64,000 nt of DNA from Alnus glutinosa (Eukaryota > Streptophyta > Magnoliopsida > Fagales > Betulaceae), in assembly GCF_958979055.1 (NCBI RefSeq), contig NC_084888.1, positions 12,194,804-12,258,803 on the forward strand. Reading direction: 5' to 3'. A program made the position numbers and the translations under genes. Position 1 is the stretch's first letter. Each line of letters begins with the position of its first letter. Shown here piece after piece: positions 1 to 10,874 of this stretch. The notes beneath the pieces are model-generated. The model made no database searches, was not told where the DNA came from, and was given only the letters and a program-made list of their open reading frames with translations.

Positions 1-80
<80 letters not shown>
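1..80. repeat. (AT)n microsatellite at the window edge
   Basis: About 40 uninterrupted AT dinucleotides run from the first base to position 80. The array is cut by the window edge, so its true length is unknown. Confidence 0.98.
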
Positions 81-88
<8 letters not shown>

Positions 89-99
89 TTATTTGTTTT

Positions 100-718
100 G
101 TTGGCAAAACTCTTAAATCCCTTACTACAATGAAGCAATATTGTACATCAAAACATGATTTGGATTGGTTATGTACCCGCCTATCATGGGACTAATCATG
201 ACAAATAATTGGGGTTCTTTATTTTATTGAAATTTTAGTGCAATATGGATAATGCTTGTGTATAAGGCCAATGGTTTGCATTGATTATGTACTCATCTAT
301 CGCAAGACTAATTATGATAAATCGTTGAGCTGTTTCATTGATTATGAACTCACCTATAGTGGGACTAATCATGATAAATTAAGGTGATTATTTTGTGAAT
401 TGCAATTCTACTAAGGTCCATACGGATAACTGATTTGCCTTATCGGTAAATCATTATTTTGGTAGGATGCTTAGAACGGTAAAGAAATTATTAAATACTC
501 TGTACTTAATGACTAAGTCTTATCCTCTCGATAGTGGGTCATCTTAAGTTGTTGTATTTAATTATTTTGCTTTATCATGTGTATGAGTTCATTGTGTTTG
601 GAACTCTAGAATAAAATTTGAGATAAACAATTTGTGTAAGAGTCTATTGTGCATGTGACTCTAGCATAAAAAATATGATGACTATATTTGTTTTTTACAT
701 GCATAATAAAGTCTTGTT
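100..718 (+). other. Leader-like DNA upstream of Copia-1 gag with degenerate direct repeats
   Basis: AT-rich DNA without a credible ORF. A motif of about 40 bp (TTATGTAC, a CCTATC-like core, GGGACTAATCATGA, AAAT) recurs at about 165-206, 280-322 and 338-380. No primer-binding site or LTR boundary is visible, so the 5' LTR of the Copia element downstream is truncated, diverged or outside the window. Confidence 0.5.
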
Positions 719-1240
719 GTGATATTTTCAATTTTGGAAAATCAAAGTTTGTCCCTCCCATTATCTGCCATCAAAACTCTGACGGGGACTAATTATGATG
801 ATTGGTATGTGTCTCTCACTATCAATTTAGCTATCATGAATCTTGATTTTGCTTTAAGAGTTGAGACACCTGTTGAACTTACTGAGAAGAGTTTTTTTTT
901 TTTTTTTTTTGATGTTGTTGGGGATAAGTTCACTAAGATCGACAAAGCAGAGAAGGGAACTTTCATGAAGTTGCTTACCACCACCACTTATGATGGTGTT
1001 AATGGAGTTCGTAAGCATATTATGAAGCTCACTCATTTCTTCAACAAGCTGAGGCAAATGAAGGTTGAGTTAGCAGATAGTTTTATTGTGTGGCAAGTGC
1101 TTGAGTCCTTACCATCTCAATTTGATGCCCTCAAGACCACTTACAATGCTTAGAGAGATGAATGGAGCTTGAGTGAAATGACTACTATAGTCACTCAAGG
1201 ATAAGAGGTGATGAAAAATGGAAAGTCTCATGCTGTTTTA
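719..1240 (+). pseudogene. Copia gag polyprotein fragment (UBN2-type)
   Basis: The 144-aa reading frame begins with a leader and then LTGTNYDDWYVSLTINLAIM, the N-terminal gag signature of plant Copia elements (NY-x-W substrate-like start). It continues with HIMKLTHFFNKLRQMKVELADSF and VWQVLESLPSQFDALKTTYN, the UBN2 signature. A poly-T run at about 894-910 encodes a run of Phe and probably reflects slippage. The frame ends at 1153. Gag-like sequence continues to the CACTA junction at 1263 and resumes after 4140 with the zinc knuckle. Confidence 0.88.
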
Positions 1241-2583
1241 TGATGACAAAAAATAGTGGACACACTACTAAAAACCAGCCCATCTTTGTCCTTTCTTTTC
1301 ACTGCATTTTGGCTAAAGGACGTGATGTGAGCTTGATAACTACTATTTTTAAGAAATGACACCAATTTTACTACTCTTTGAAATAAAGGACGTTTAGTAA
1401 AATTTTAACTCGTCGTTTTTTCACATAAGACACAATCTATTATCACATTATGTCTGATTAAAAATAAAGGACCCAAAAATTACTGATGGAAAGGCAGATG
1501 TCGTCCTTTTTTTACTAAACGACGCACATTTTCTCAGGTCAAATTTCGTCTTTTTTGGAATTTGACTGCACTTCTCGTCTTTTTTGGCATTTTACTACAC
1601 TTCCCTGTAATTAGGTTCCAATATACTCCCCAACCTTTAATGCGCTATATTTTGTTTCCTTATACATTTATTACTACAATTCCCCATATCGTCAGATTCC
1701 TTTAATTGTGTTTATCTTTAGTTTTTAAATAGTTTTTTTAAAAAAAAAATTTTTATATTTATTTTTTAACTATTTTACCCTTCCCAATACCATAAATTAC
1801 GCACTACTTATCTCTCCTTACATCCCAGCCATTCACTCTTCATCTCCACCATTCAAATTCCTTAAGCCTAAAAAGTCATTTTACTGTTCTTCTTAGCCGC
1901 TACCCTCTCTCTCTATCTCTCTCTCTCTCTTATCAGCCAACCCATGCCATCTTCTTCCTCTTTTCAATCAACCCACGCAAGAGAGAGTGTGAGAAGAATG
2001 GAGGCGCGTTCAGCTAGGAGAAAACAAAATGGAGGGGGAAATCTCCATAGAGGCTCACATAAATGCATATGCTATATAGGCACTAAAACTAACGTCCCTG
2101 CAGACTACTCACTAGACTTAGTAATGCAAAAGGGACGTGATGACTTTGAGTCCTTTCTCAAAGGACTTGAAGACTACTCACTAGACTCATTACCTTGGAC
2201 AATAAATGACGTGGGTTGCCTAAAGTAAAAGTCGTGGGTTGAAGACGTGCTACACGCAAAGGACGTGGGTTGAAGCCGTGATCAAAGTGAAGGATGCACG
2301 ACTTGAAGACGTTTTGATATATGGCTCTAGGCATCCCCACGTTGATATATGACACTAGGTATCTCCATGTTGCCATTTGCTTGTATTTCGTAGAAACAGG
2401 CGGGTGAATTTTTCACTTCCCACTCGATCTCTTACTCTTTGCCTAGCCTCCATCAGTAATAACGATATCAAAACATAGCAACCAACCATCAACTATTTCT
2501 CTCCATCACTGATATGTCTAAACGTCGTCGCCTTAGAACACTGCTAATACAATACTGTGAGTTTCTCCTCTAGCTCTCTCTCA

Positions 2584-2979
2584 TATTCCATCCCTTCATT
2601 TCTCTTTATTACAAATGCTAGTGAGATATTTGGGGAAAATGATGCTGGAAAACTATTAGATTTTGGTTTAGGTGTAATTAGTGTATTTGGGTTATAATTG
2701 TTAACCGGTAGAACATATTCCATCCTTGCATTTCTCTTGATTACAAATGCTAGTAAGGTATTTGGGGAAAATGGTGCTGGATAACTATTAGATTCTCGTT
2801 TAGGTGTAATTAGTGTCTTTGGGTTATAATTGTTAACCGGTAGAACATATTTCATCCTTGCATTTCTCTTGATTACAAATGCTAGTAAGGTATTTGGAGA
2901 AAATGGTGCTGGATAACTATTAGATTCTGGTTTAGGTGTGATTAATGTATTTGGGTTATAATTGTTAACCAGTAGAACA
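2584..2979. repeat. Three tandem copies of a 132-bp unit inside the CACTA element
   Basis: Units begin at 2584, 2716 and 2848 with TATT(C/T)CATCC and end in TTAACC(G/A)GTAGAACA. Similarity is high, with a few substitutions per copy. The 132-bp period is exactly 44 codons, which is why a minus-strand frame stays open across two units. I see no known protein. Confidence 0.93.
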
Positions 2980-3467
2980 TACTATAATTTGGTAGGGTTT
3001 AGGTATAATTATATAAAAGATTAAAAACAGTCCCATTAGCACTCCTTTTTCAGTTTTCAAGTTATAGATATGTGCGGTTGAAGTTCACTAATACATGTTT
3101 GCTTATTTATTAACTAACATATAGTTTTCTCTTAAATGTATCATAACGGGATGAATTTTGTTTTAAATGTAGTTATCTGAGTATTGGGAGATGCTGAAAT
3201 GCTGCCGACCGTTCGTCTTAGACAGAATATGAAAGTTGTATGCTATTTACGTTGAATTATGGACCAAGTTTTTTTTTTTTTTTTTTTGGTAGGAGAGGCT
3301 AAATGAACTCCATTATTTCTATATTTTGAATTTCGTTACAAGCATAACTATTTTGGTTGATCAATTATAATTGACTAGTTATTGTAATTGATGTCTATGT
3401 ATATGGAGATGTCCTGATTATGGTTTGTGCATGGTTATAATTTTTGGGAGAACAATTATATATATGT

Positions 3468-3469
<2 letters not shown>

Positions 3470-3532
<63 letters not shown>
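3470..3532. repeat. (AT)n microsatellite inside the CACTA element
   Basis: About 30 AT repeats directly follow a TATATATGTCC stretch. Confidence 0.95.
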
Positions 3533-3536
<4 letters not shown>

Positions 3537-3848
3537 GGTTCACAGATTTGGGCATATTGATAAATTGATTCTAAATTTTGATTTTTGAAATGAAATATAA
3601 AGAATAACATGAAAAAATAAAGTCATTTACGAACCCAAAGAGAACAGTTTTATTCCCAGATGAAATGTTTTATTTAAGCTACCTTTGTAGTGTCAAATAT
3701 TGTGAACAAATCACGTCCTTGGAAAAATGACGTGATTTTGTTCAAGTCGTATAGTATAGCAAAGGATGCAGGCATGAGACATGATCAAAGGACTTTTAGA
3801 ATGACGTGAAGGACGCAAGCCTAGGATATCGTAGACCCTTTGAAAAAG

Positions 3849-3990
3849 AAGTGGGTTGCCCACGTTTTAAGCCCAGCAGGCGCTATATTCACATCCCTGC
3901 AAAAGGAAACTTAAATTCATGTCTTTTTTCAAAGGACTTGAAGACCATCCACGACCTTATTGGTGGAATGACGTGGGTTGCCCACGTTTT
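3849..3990. repeat. Duplicated palindromic motif in the CACTA right subterminal region
   Basis: GTGGGTTGCCCACGTTTT occurs at about 3851 and again at about 3971. Each copy contains the near-palindrome CGTGGGTTGCCCACG. Such repeats are typical of CACTA subterminal transposase-binding regions. A binding role is inferred. Confidence 0.7.
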
Positions 3991-4689
3991 AACTAAAAGG
4001 CATGCTAAATTTTTCCTTGACTAAAAATTTACTACATTTTGTAAATGACTACATAAAAAGGACACCCACCTCTTTTAGGTCCTATTTATTTGTTTGTAGT
4101 CTTTTTGAAAATGGCATAAATGCTGTAATTTCTTGTAGTGACATTTTAAGAGAAAATTTTATAAGGGGAGCAACAGTGACAACGAGACATATAAAATAAG
4201 GAAATTTAGAAAGTTTTCTCAACAAACTGGCGTAGATATCTATTTGGAGCCTAAGATAAAAGAATTCAAAGGAAAATGTAAATTTTTTGTCATGTGTATG
4301 GGCACAATAAGGCAAATTGCAAGAAATATACGGCTTGGTTAGAGAAGAAAGGAATTACAAAGCACTAGAAAACCAAGTAATGGGGAGTTGAAGGTAAACA
4401 TGGGAAACAGTGTGGAGGTTGAAGTTGAATACATTGGCACCGCAAAGCTTGTTTTGGCCTCTGGGCATTTTTTTTAAGAATGTGCCTTATCTCTATTTCT
4501 ATTTTGGACAAATGTTTATACTTTTTTTGAGATTGAAAATGGAATGGTTATCATTTATAATAATTCCGTTGTGGTTGGTTTTGACACATTGTGTGATGGT
4601 TTATACATGATTGACTTTATCTCGTTTCTCTTCTAGTGCTTTCTTTGTGAATGTTGTGGTTGTTTCCAAATGTAGTAGGAACATTGAGA

Positions 4690-5000
4690 CTTCCTCTATG
4701 TTGTGACATAGACATTTGGACCATATTTCTAGGCCAAGAATTGAAAGGTTGATTAAAGATGATATTCTTGTTAACCTAGACTTTTTTAGTTGATTGTATT
4801 AAAGGGAAGATTGCTTCTAAATCTAAAAGACAAAAGGATGGGAGAAGTGAGAATGTCATAGAACTGATACACACTGATATATGTGGACCCATTATTCCTG
4901 TTGTTTTGGGAAACTATAGGTACTTCATCACATTTATTGATGATTATTCACGTTATGGTCATTTTGAGGTTATTCGTGAAAAGTCATAATCTTTAAAAGC
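4690..5000 (+). pseudogene. Copia pre-integrase/integrase remnant
   Basis: Conceptual translation in shifting frames gives an integrase start of the form ELIHTDICGP followed by YFITFIDDYSRYGHFEV, the conserved Copia integrase core. Stops and frameshifts interrupt it. It belongs to Copia-1. Confidence 0.85.
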
Positions 5001-5183
5001 CTTTAAAGTTTTAAGGCTACTGTTGAACTTCAAAGAGATAAAAATGTTAAAACTGTAAAATCAAATAGAACTAGTGAGTATTATAGGAGGTATGATGAAA
5101 CTGGGCAAAAATCTAAGTGGGAATCTATCAAAAAATGTGTATATGGAGCAACCAAATGGTTTTAAGGTGAATGGTAAGGACAT

Positions 5184-5660
5184 ATGGTGTGCAAGCTTAA
5201 AAAGTCGATTTATTGGCTTAAACAAGCTTCAAGGTCAGTGGGAGTAGATATATTTTTCTTGTGCTTTATGTGGATGATATATTGCTTGCAGCAAATGATA
5301 ATGAGCTCATGTTTGAAACTAAGCGTATGTTGTCTTCCCATTTTTGACTTGAAAGACCTTGGTGAGGCCTCTTATGTATTAGGTATACAGATTCTTCGTG
5401 ATAGAACTAATGGTGTTCTTGAGTTACCTCAGAAAATCTATATTGATCGAGTTTTGAGTAGGTTTCATATGCAGTCCTGCTCTCCTGGAAAGGCACCAAT
5501 TGTGATAGGTGATGTATTTTCAAAGTCTCAATGTCCCCAGAGTAATAATGAAAGAACTCAGATGCAAGCAATTCCATATGCATTAGTTGTGGACAGTTTA
5601 ATATATGCTAAAGTGTGTACACAACTTGATATTGCTTATGTTGTATGTGTCCAAGTTTAA
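5184..5660 (+). pseudogene. Copia reverse transcriptase fragment (RVT_2)
   Basis: The frame reads MVCKLKKSIYWLKQASR, matching the CKLKKSIYGLKQ(A)SR block of plant Copia RT. Further on it gives FDLKDLGEASYVLGIQI and LELPQKIYIDRVLSRFHMQ, both typical of the RT C-terminal part. The YVDD catalytic region is damaged by a frameshift at about 5260-5280 (the DNA there still suggests LYVDDILLA). Not functional. Confidence 0.9.
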
Positions 5661-5744
5661 GTCACTAGATAGCTGCAAAGAAAGTACTGAGATACTTGAA
5701 AGGCACTACGGATTTTATGTTGACATATTGACAATCCAATATTT

Positions 5745-6131
5745 TTGATGTACTTGGATATTGCGATGCGGATTTTACAGGTTGTTCAGATGATAGTAGA
5801 TCCACTTCTGGATATTTTTTATGATGGCAAGAGGAGCTGTTTTGTGGAAAAGTGTCAAACGAACGCTTACAGCGTCCTCAACTATAGAGGCAGAGTATAT
5901 AGCTTGGTAATATCAGGCTATATAGCTGCGGACTTTTATTTCAATGCTAGTTATCTTTATGATGGCAAGAGGAGCTGTTTTGTGGAAAAGTGTCAAACGG
6001 ACGCTTATAGCTTCCTCAACTATAGAGGCAGAGTATATAACTTCGTAATATCAAGCTATATAGCTGCGGACTTTTATCTCAATGCTAGTTATCTTGAATA
6101 CCATTACGAAGTCGCTAAAAATATTTTGTGA
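5745..6131 (+). pseudogene. Copia RNase H fragment containing an in-frame tandem duplication
   Basis: In an alternative frame the DNA from 5750 encodes the Copia RNase H block (GYCDADF, then SRSTSGY, then IEAEYIA). The IEAEY-containing part is present twice, see the 138-bp tandem duplication at 5818-6093. The open frame recorded here is not the ancestral one. Decayed part of Copia-1. Confidence 0.85.
5818..6093. repeat. 138-bp tandem duplication in the Copia RNase H region
   Basis: ATGATGGCAAGAGGAGCTGT occurs at 5821 and again at 5959. The copies differ at only a few bases (for example CGAACGCTTACAGCGTCC versus CGGACGCTTATAGCTTCC). The period is 138 bp, or 46 codons, so the frame is preserved. 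Confidence 0.92.
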
Positions 6132-6254
6132 TAATTTTGCAGCTGTTTCTTTCTCTCGAAACACTAGAAGCTCTTCGTGATCTGAACATATTGATATAAA
6201 ATATTTGTTTGTTAAAGAGAAAGTAGCTGTGTCTCACATATGTGTTGTGCATAC

Positions 6255-7693
6255 TGTAACGCCCAGGAAATTCAAGCTCCTAAGAAATCATTGATATTGT
6301 TGAGGAAACAATATCCACATGTTTTTATAAGCAAACCTAAAAACCCTTGAGACTTAAGAATTTCATTTAAGCTTTAAACTTTGATTGAACTGAAAATAGG
6401 TCAAACGAACTCAGATTTAGTTGATTCGAAAACCGTTGTGCTTACAAAAGAAAGATCTATCACATGGTAAAAGTTAGTAAAAAGTCCACCGGTTGACTTT
6501 TTGGTTTATAGTTGACTATTTAGGTGCCAAGTGGCACTTTTGGTTAAACTTTGACCTTCAAATTTAGGCTAGATAAATATGTTTTTATGGCTTTTAATTA
6601 CTCAATATTGTATATATATAGTTTATACTTGAATCCTGTGAAGTCAGAATTCAATTTGGTAACAGTTGATCTTTTTGACCAAAACCGGTGCCTAATTGAT
6701 CCGACTGTCGAAATATTAGCAGAAATGATTTGTAATACACTTAGCAGCCATCCCTAGCCACCTTATATTAAAAATATTATCATTCAACAAGTGATGAGAT
6801 TTTATTTAGCAAGAAACAAAACCAAGTGATAAGGTGGAATGCAAGGTGGAAGGTAAGCATGGAATGGTAGGTGGTAGAAGTTCTCCTTGTCTATCCAATT
6901 TCCAGCAGCCCTCTAGCACTCCAAGCACGAATTTCCTTTCATTTCCTTGATGTTCTAAGACTCCTATAAATATGGGACAAGCCTTACCTCCCATTCTACC
7001 TTAAGACAAGTGAGAAGTTCATACTTACACAATTTAGTCTTCCTTTGTTCATTACTTGGCTTAGGTGAAGAAACCCTTCTATTTCTCTTTTGATTTTCTG
7101 TCCAGCAACCTTAGGGGAGCTAGATATACCTCTTACCTTGCTATTTCTTGGCCTAGATTTATAGAACCAAGATCCAAAACCAAGACAGCACTAGCAACTC
7201 CAAAACCGGTTACTAAGGGCTTAAAGGGGGGCTTTTGTTTCAGAATTTGTTTGGTAAGTTTTCTATGTGTTCAAGTATTTCATAAGTGATTTCTAAGATG
7301 TATTTTCATGTTAAGATTCATGTTTGAGCATTATGTCAACCGTTTCAGTGCTTGACCATGAATCAAAGAAATGAATCTAGTTGACTTAATAGTGAATATA
7401 TTCTTGTTAGTACATATATTTACCTATTTATCTTAGCATTTGCATTAAGTAAGGAGGCTCAGCCAACTGCTTACCTAACCCTTGCATCATAATGAATCTT
7501 TATAGTATTTACTTTTATGTTCTTATAATATATGTTAAATCCTTCATAATCGTATTTGGTGGTATTGGTCATATAGCCTCGACACCAAATCATGAACCAA
7601 GGATTTAAGATTGTTATAAGTAATCATCTCAAATAATGAAGTAATGGATAAAAAGATGAGTGTTTATAAACAATATTTCGTTTGATTGATAAT

Positions 7694-7727
<34 letters not shown>

Positions 7728-8719
7728 TTATTATATTGATTGATTTATATGCAGAAAAAGGAGCTAAGAAACTATACAAGGAGAGTAAGTATGGATGTAC
7801 TTACTGAGGAATGATTCTATGTTTCATTAGGACTGTGTGGTGTGCGTTCATTGCATGTGGTTGATCATGCATTGCATGTTGTGTCCAATTAATATAACGG
7901 CTGAGGAGATAGCCATCAACAAGCTGATGTAGTAGCAAGGGGAAGGAAGGCTAGTCAGTGGATCCAGGGGGTTCAGAGTGACCCAGGGGTGTCCGAAGGC
8001 CTAATATATAACTAATGCTGGGACCATAGGATTCCAGTAAAAACAGGTAAGACTTTAAGTGGGAGGCAACGGACGTAAACGAACAGGGATTTAATGGCCC
8101 TGGGTACGAGAGTCTGAAGAAAGATGATCATAAAATACAAACTAAATGGTTACTACGATGCATATTCATACAACCCATATATTTGCATTCTTTATGAACT
8201 GTTATTGATCTGATGGTAACTTAGATATGAAAATAGATGACTCACTTGTTTGTCTATGTAAATATGATGACGTCATATTTACATAGTTGCTGATGCAGAT
8301 TTAGACGAAGAAGGCATGGACTCATATGCCAGTTTTAATGGTTTTTGAAACCATTGCTGTAGTAATATGTGCTAGCTTAGAAATTACTAGGCATATTTAT
8401 GTGTGTTTTATTTCAAGGCTTGTAATAATTATGACGATGTTTTATTTGGTGTATTCTTATGTTGTATGTTTATGTGCCGTTTGTGGCACTTATCTTTTAA
8501 TGCACCTAGTGTGCAAATGACGTGTAAAGATAAACCTAAGTAAATTTTTATAAACGTATCGAGGTATTTCAGTCAGCTCTAAATGTGTTATCAATTCCTA
8601 AGGCTTTAGAAGAAAGAAAAATATATTCCGCTGCAAGAGTTATCTCTGATGTAGTAATGTCACGTGGAAACCGGAGGTTTCTACTTACGAATTTGCTGGT
8701 TCAAATTTGGGGCGTTACA
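6255..8719. mobile_element. Solo LTR (TGTAACGCCC type, probably Ty3/Gypsy) in Copia-1 pol
   Basis: The element starts TGTAACGCCCAGG at 6255 and ends GGGGCGTTACA at 8719, giving a 10-bp terminal inverted repeat with TG...CA ends. The 5-bp target duplication CATAC lies at 6250-6254 and 8720-8724. The Copia pol frame is interrupted exactly there and resumes on the other side. At 2465 bp with no gag-pol it fits a solo LTR left by LTR-LTR recombination. Long LTRs with these ends are known from plant Gypsy chromoviruses (Tekay/Del type). The lineage assignment is inferred. Confidence 0.88.
7691..7726. repeat. (AT)n microsatellite within the solo LTR
   Basis: About 18 AT repeats in the TGATATATATAT...ACTT context. 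Confidence 0.9.
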
Positions 8720-9174
8720 CATACTCTCACAGAACATATGTTAGCAGATTCGCTAACTTAGGGGTTGTCTCCTAGAGTGTTTCAAGAGCATGTGACTCAT
8801 ATGGGTTTATTCGAGTCTTATGTTCTATTGAGTGAGTGGGAGTTATGTGCGGTTTTTGTGTATCGTGAGTACTCATTTTGTGTTGTCATGTATTGTTCTG
8901 CGTACATTTGTATGAACTATGACATTGGTGTTGTGATACGATACATTGTGTGTGAGTCTCAGTTGGCTTCATATGAATATGTAGTGATCACTGTTGTGCT
9001 ATTTGTGTTTTACACTTGCATTCTATGTCTTGATCACATGATTGTAAGTGTTTATTGTATGTTATGCATCCTCTCGATATATTATAACTTTTCACTTGCA
9101 AACACTTTTGGATCAGACTGTGTTTTGAAATGCTTATTTGCATCTGTTTTGTATTTAAGTGACTTATGCTGTCT

Positions 9175-9473
9175 AAGTGGGAGATTGTTGTATTTATTCA
9201 TTTTGGGTGGACTAGCATAGTCTCTTTTTTCTTTTGGGTCCATAATGGGCTGGACCTATTGTGTAAGCATTTGAGGAAGCCATGTACTCTCACCTTATAA
9301 ATGAATGAAGTTGGCCCATTAGACTTCATTAGGTCATTTAAAAATTAAGGTTGAGAGACTAGACTACTCCATACACATTACAACACAGGATGACGGCTGG
9401 AAAATTAAAGATAAGAAACTTATCATCAAACAATGAAGGTACACTTTTATTTTTGTTCATTCACATGCTATGA
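9175..9473 (+). other. Copia-1 polypurine tract and 3' LTR portion
   Basis: AAGTGGGAGA at about 9175-9184 is the typical Copia PPT. It is followed at about 9186 by TGTTGTATTT, a plausible LTR start. A TATA-like CTTATAAATGAATG lies at about 9295. The LTR end cannot be fixed because a retroposon is inserted at 9489 and no 5' LTR is available for comparison. Confidence 0.65.
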
Positions 9474-9488
9474 AGTGAGACAGATTAA

Positions 9489-10874
9489 GATCAATTAAGA
9501 TTCCAAGGAAGCTCCCTCTTGACTCTCTCTAAAGAAACCATCCAGTAGAGTTTGCTTGCCAGGGGAGGCTGGCCAGCCTCCCTCCCTCCGGTTCCCTGTG
9601 TCCCTTAGTACAAGAGGACTAAGGTGTCTTTTTGTTTTCCTCCCTGAGTTCTCTCAGTGGAGGCTAGTTTTTCTTCCAACCATTAGGGCTGTGGAGCTTT
9701 TGTTCTCCCCAGTAGATCCGGTGGTGGCTGACTTTCCCCTAGCCTTTGAGGTTATGGTGGTTTGTATTTGTGTTTGTTTTTTCTTTCTTGCTTTTTGTCA
9801 CAGGCAGTAAAGCGAAAATCAAGGTTTCCAGCTTGGGGAAGTGGTGGCCGTTCGTGTCATTTAACGGTGGTTTTGGCCAGTTTTTTTAACTGTTTTTTCT
9901 TTGATTTTCGGAGCCAGATCTACTCAACCCCGTTGCTTTTTTCAAGACACGCGCCCCTCAGCAGCTTTCTTCATCGTCGTCTGCTCCCGCTGCCTGAAGC
10001 ACAGGTCATGCCAGTGGTCGGAGTCCGGCGCGTGGCCTGCACGCGCCAGAGAGCCTATTGCTTTCTGACGCGCGTGATGGCCACGCTCCGCCGTATCTGG
10101 CGGAGTTTGCCCCTGCCTTTTCTGCTGGCAGCTTTGTTTTTTGGTTTTCTGCTTTATGTTGTGTATTCCATTGTTTTCTCATGTACAGTCTGTCTGTGTA
10201 TTGCTCAGATTTTATTAGAATTTGTGTTGGTTAGATGCTAGATCAGCCCTCTTTTATTTGAGAGTGAGCGTTAATGTAAGAGAGGCTCACATGTAATTCT
10301 AGTAAGGTTTGATGTCTCTGCTAAGGCAACTGTTTTTTAAGTCAGATCCTTCTGGCTTAAAGTTTAAGGGGGTCCTGTCCCTTTATTTTTCAAGATGTAC
10401 TATTTGCAGTATTTAGGGGTAATTACCTTTTTCCCCTATCAACTACCAGCCATTGTCAACATGTCCCCATGAACTAACACCTCAACCAAAAGAAAACATC
10501 CAACTACCAACTTTACACACTTTGCCCCATTCCGTCAGTTTAATTCGTAAAAAGACATAAATGCCCTCAACTTTTTTAAACATATTAATTTTAATATTTT
10601 TTTTATTAATTACTGTTGGAGGGTATTTTGGTCTTTAAACCAAAATTGACGCTCAAAAATGGAATATTCCATCCAAGTTAACGGAATTCCTTGATGGAAG
10701 GGGGCAAAGTGTGTAAAGTTGGTAGTTGGATGCTTTTTTTTTGGTCGAGGTGTCAGTTCATGGGGGCATGTTGACAATGGCTGGTAGTTGATGGGGGAAA
10801 AGGTAATTACCCCTAGTATTTATAATAGCACATGCTATTTGTTCGGAAAAAAAAAAGAAAAAAAAAGAAAAAAA
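9489..10874 (+). mobile_element. Poly-A retroposon (non-LTR type) with 15-bp target site duplication
   Basis: The direct repeat AGTGAGACAGATTAA flanks the segment at 9474-9488 and 10875-10889. The right end is a degenerate A-tail (about 10847-10874, A runs broken by G). Together these show target-primed retroposition. Without its nested MITE the body is about 1 kb. It contains GC-rich T-rich DNA but no reverse transcriptase or endonuclease motif. It is therefore either a 5'-truncated LINE or a non-autonomous derivative. Frames at 9556-9810 and 9762-10241 are open but match nothing I recognise, and I do not call them genes. Confidence 0.82.
10416..10814. mobile_element. MITE with about 130-bp inverted repeats, nested in the retroposon
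   Basis: The left arm from GGGGTAATTACC pairs with the right arm ending GGTAATTACCCC. Complementarity runs through about 130 bp (TCAACTACCAGCCATTGTC, CATCCAACTACCAACTTTAC and others). AGTATTTA is duplicated at 10408-10415 and 10815-10822. This fits an 8-bp hAT-type TSD, although a 7-bp TSD with one more TIR base is equally possible. The central spacer is AT-rich and noncoding. Confidence 0.85.

Larger units (their letters stand above)
1263..4140. mobile_element. Non-autonomous CACTA (En/Spm-type) element inserted in Copia-1 gag
   Basis: The left end reads CACTACTAAAAACC. The right end read on the minus strand is CACTACAAGAAATT, so the TIR is about 12 bp with the diagnostic CACTA start. The 3-bp target duplication ACA flanks it at 1260-1262 and 4141-4143, as expected for CACTA transposons. 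Both ends are packed with short subterminal motifs built on GGACGT/ACGTCC, for example around 1319, 1387, 1500, 2132, 2209, 2260, 3710, 3803 and 3970. No transposase is recognisable in its 2878 bp. It must have been mobilised in trans. Confidence 0.93.
719..9473 (+). mobile_element. Copia-1: decayed Ty1/Copia LTR retrotransposon, split by two later insertions
   Basis: Copia domains appear in order on the plus strand: gag (719-1153), a CCHC zinc knuckle of gag (about 4275-4330), a GAG pre-integrase and integrase remnant ending in an IDDYSRY-type motif (about 4690-5000), reverse transcriptase (5184-5660), RNase H (5745-6131) and the pol C-terminus (8726-8815, EHMLADSLT then VFQEHVTHMG). A purine-rich tract (AAGTGGGAGA) at about 9175-9184 precedes a TGTTG start typical of a 3' LTR. 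Frameshifts and stops are frequent, so this is a pseudogene element. It is interrupted by a CACTA element (1263-4140) and a solo LTR (6255-8719), so both are younger. The 5' LTR is not seen, and the 3' LTR end is obscured by a retroposon at 9489. Confidence 0.9.

Noticed and set aside
719..1153. Gag-like ORF considered as a host gene
   Set aside because: Its motifs are Copia gag, and the rest of the element follows downstream after the CACTA insertion.
9556..10241. Two overlapping open frames of 84 and 159 codons
   Set aside because: Low-complexity hydrophobic translation and no family resemblance. They lie inside a TSD-flanked retroposon.
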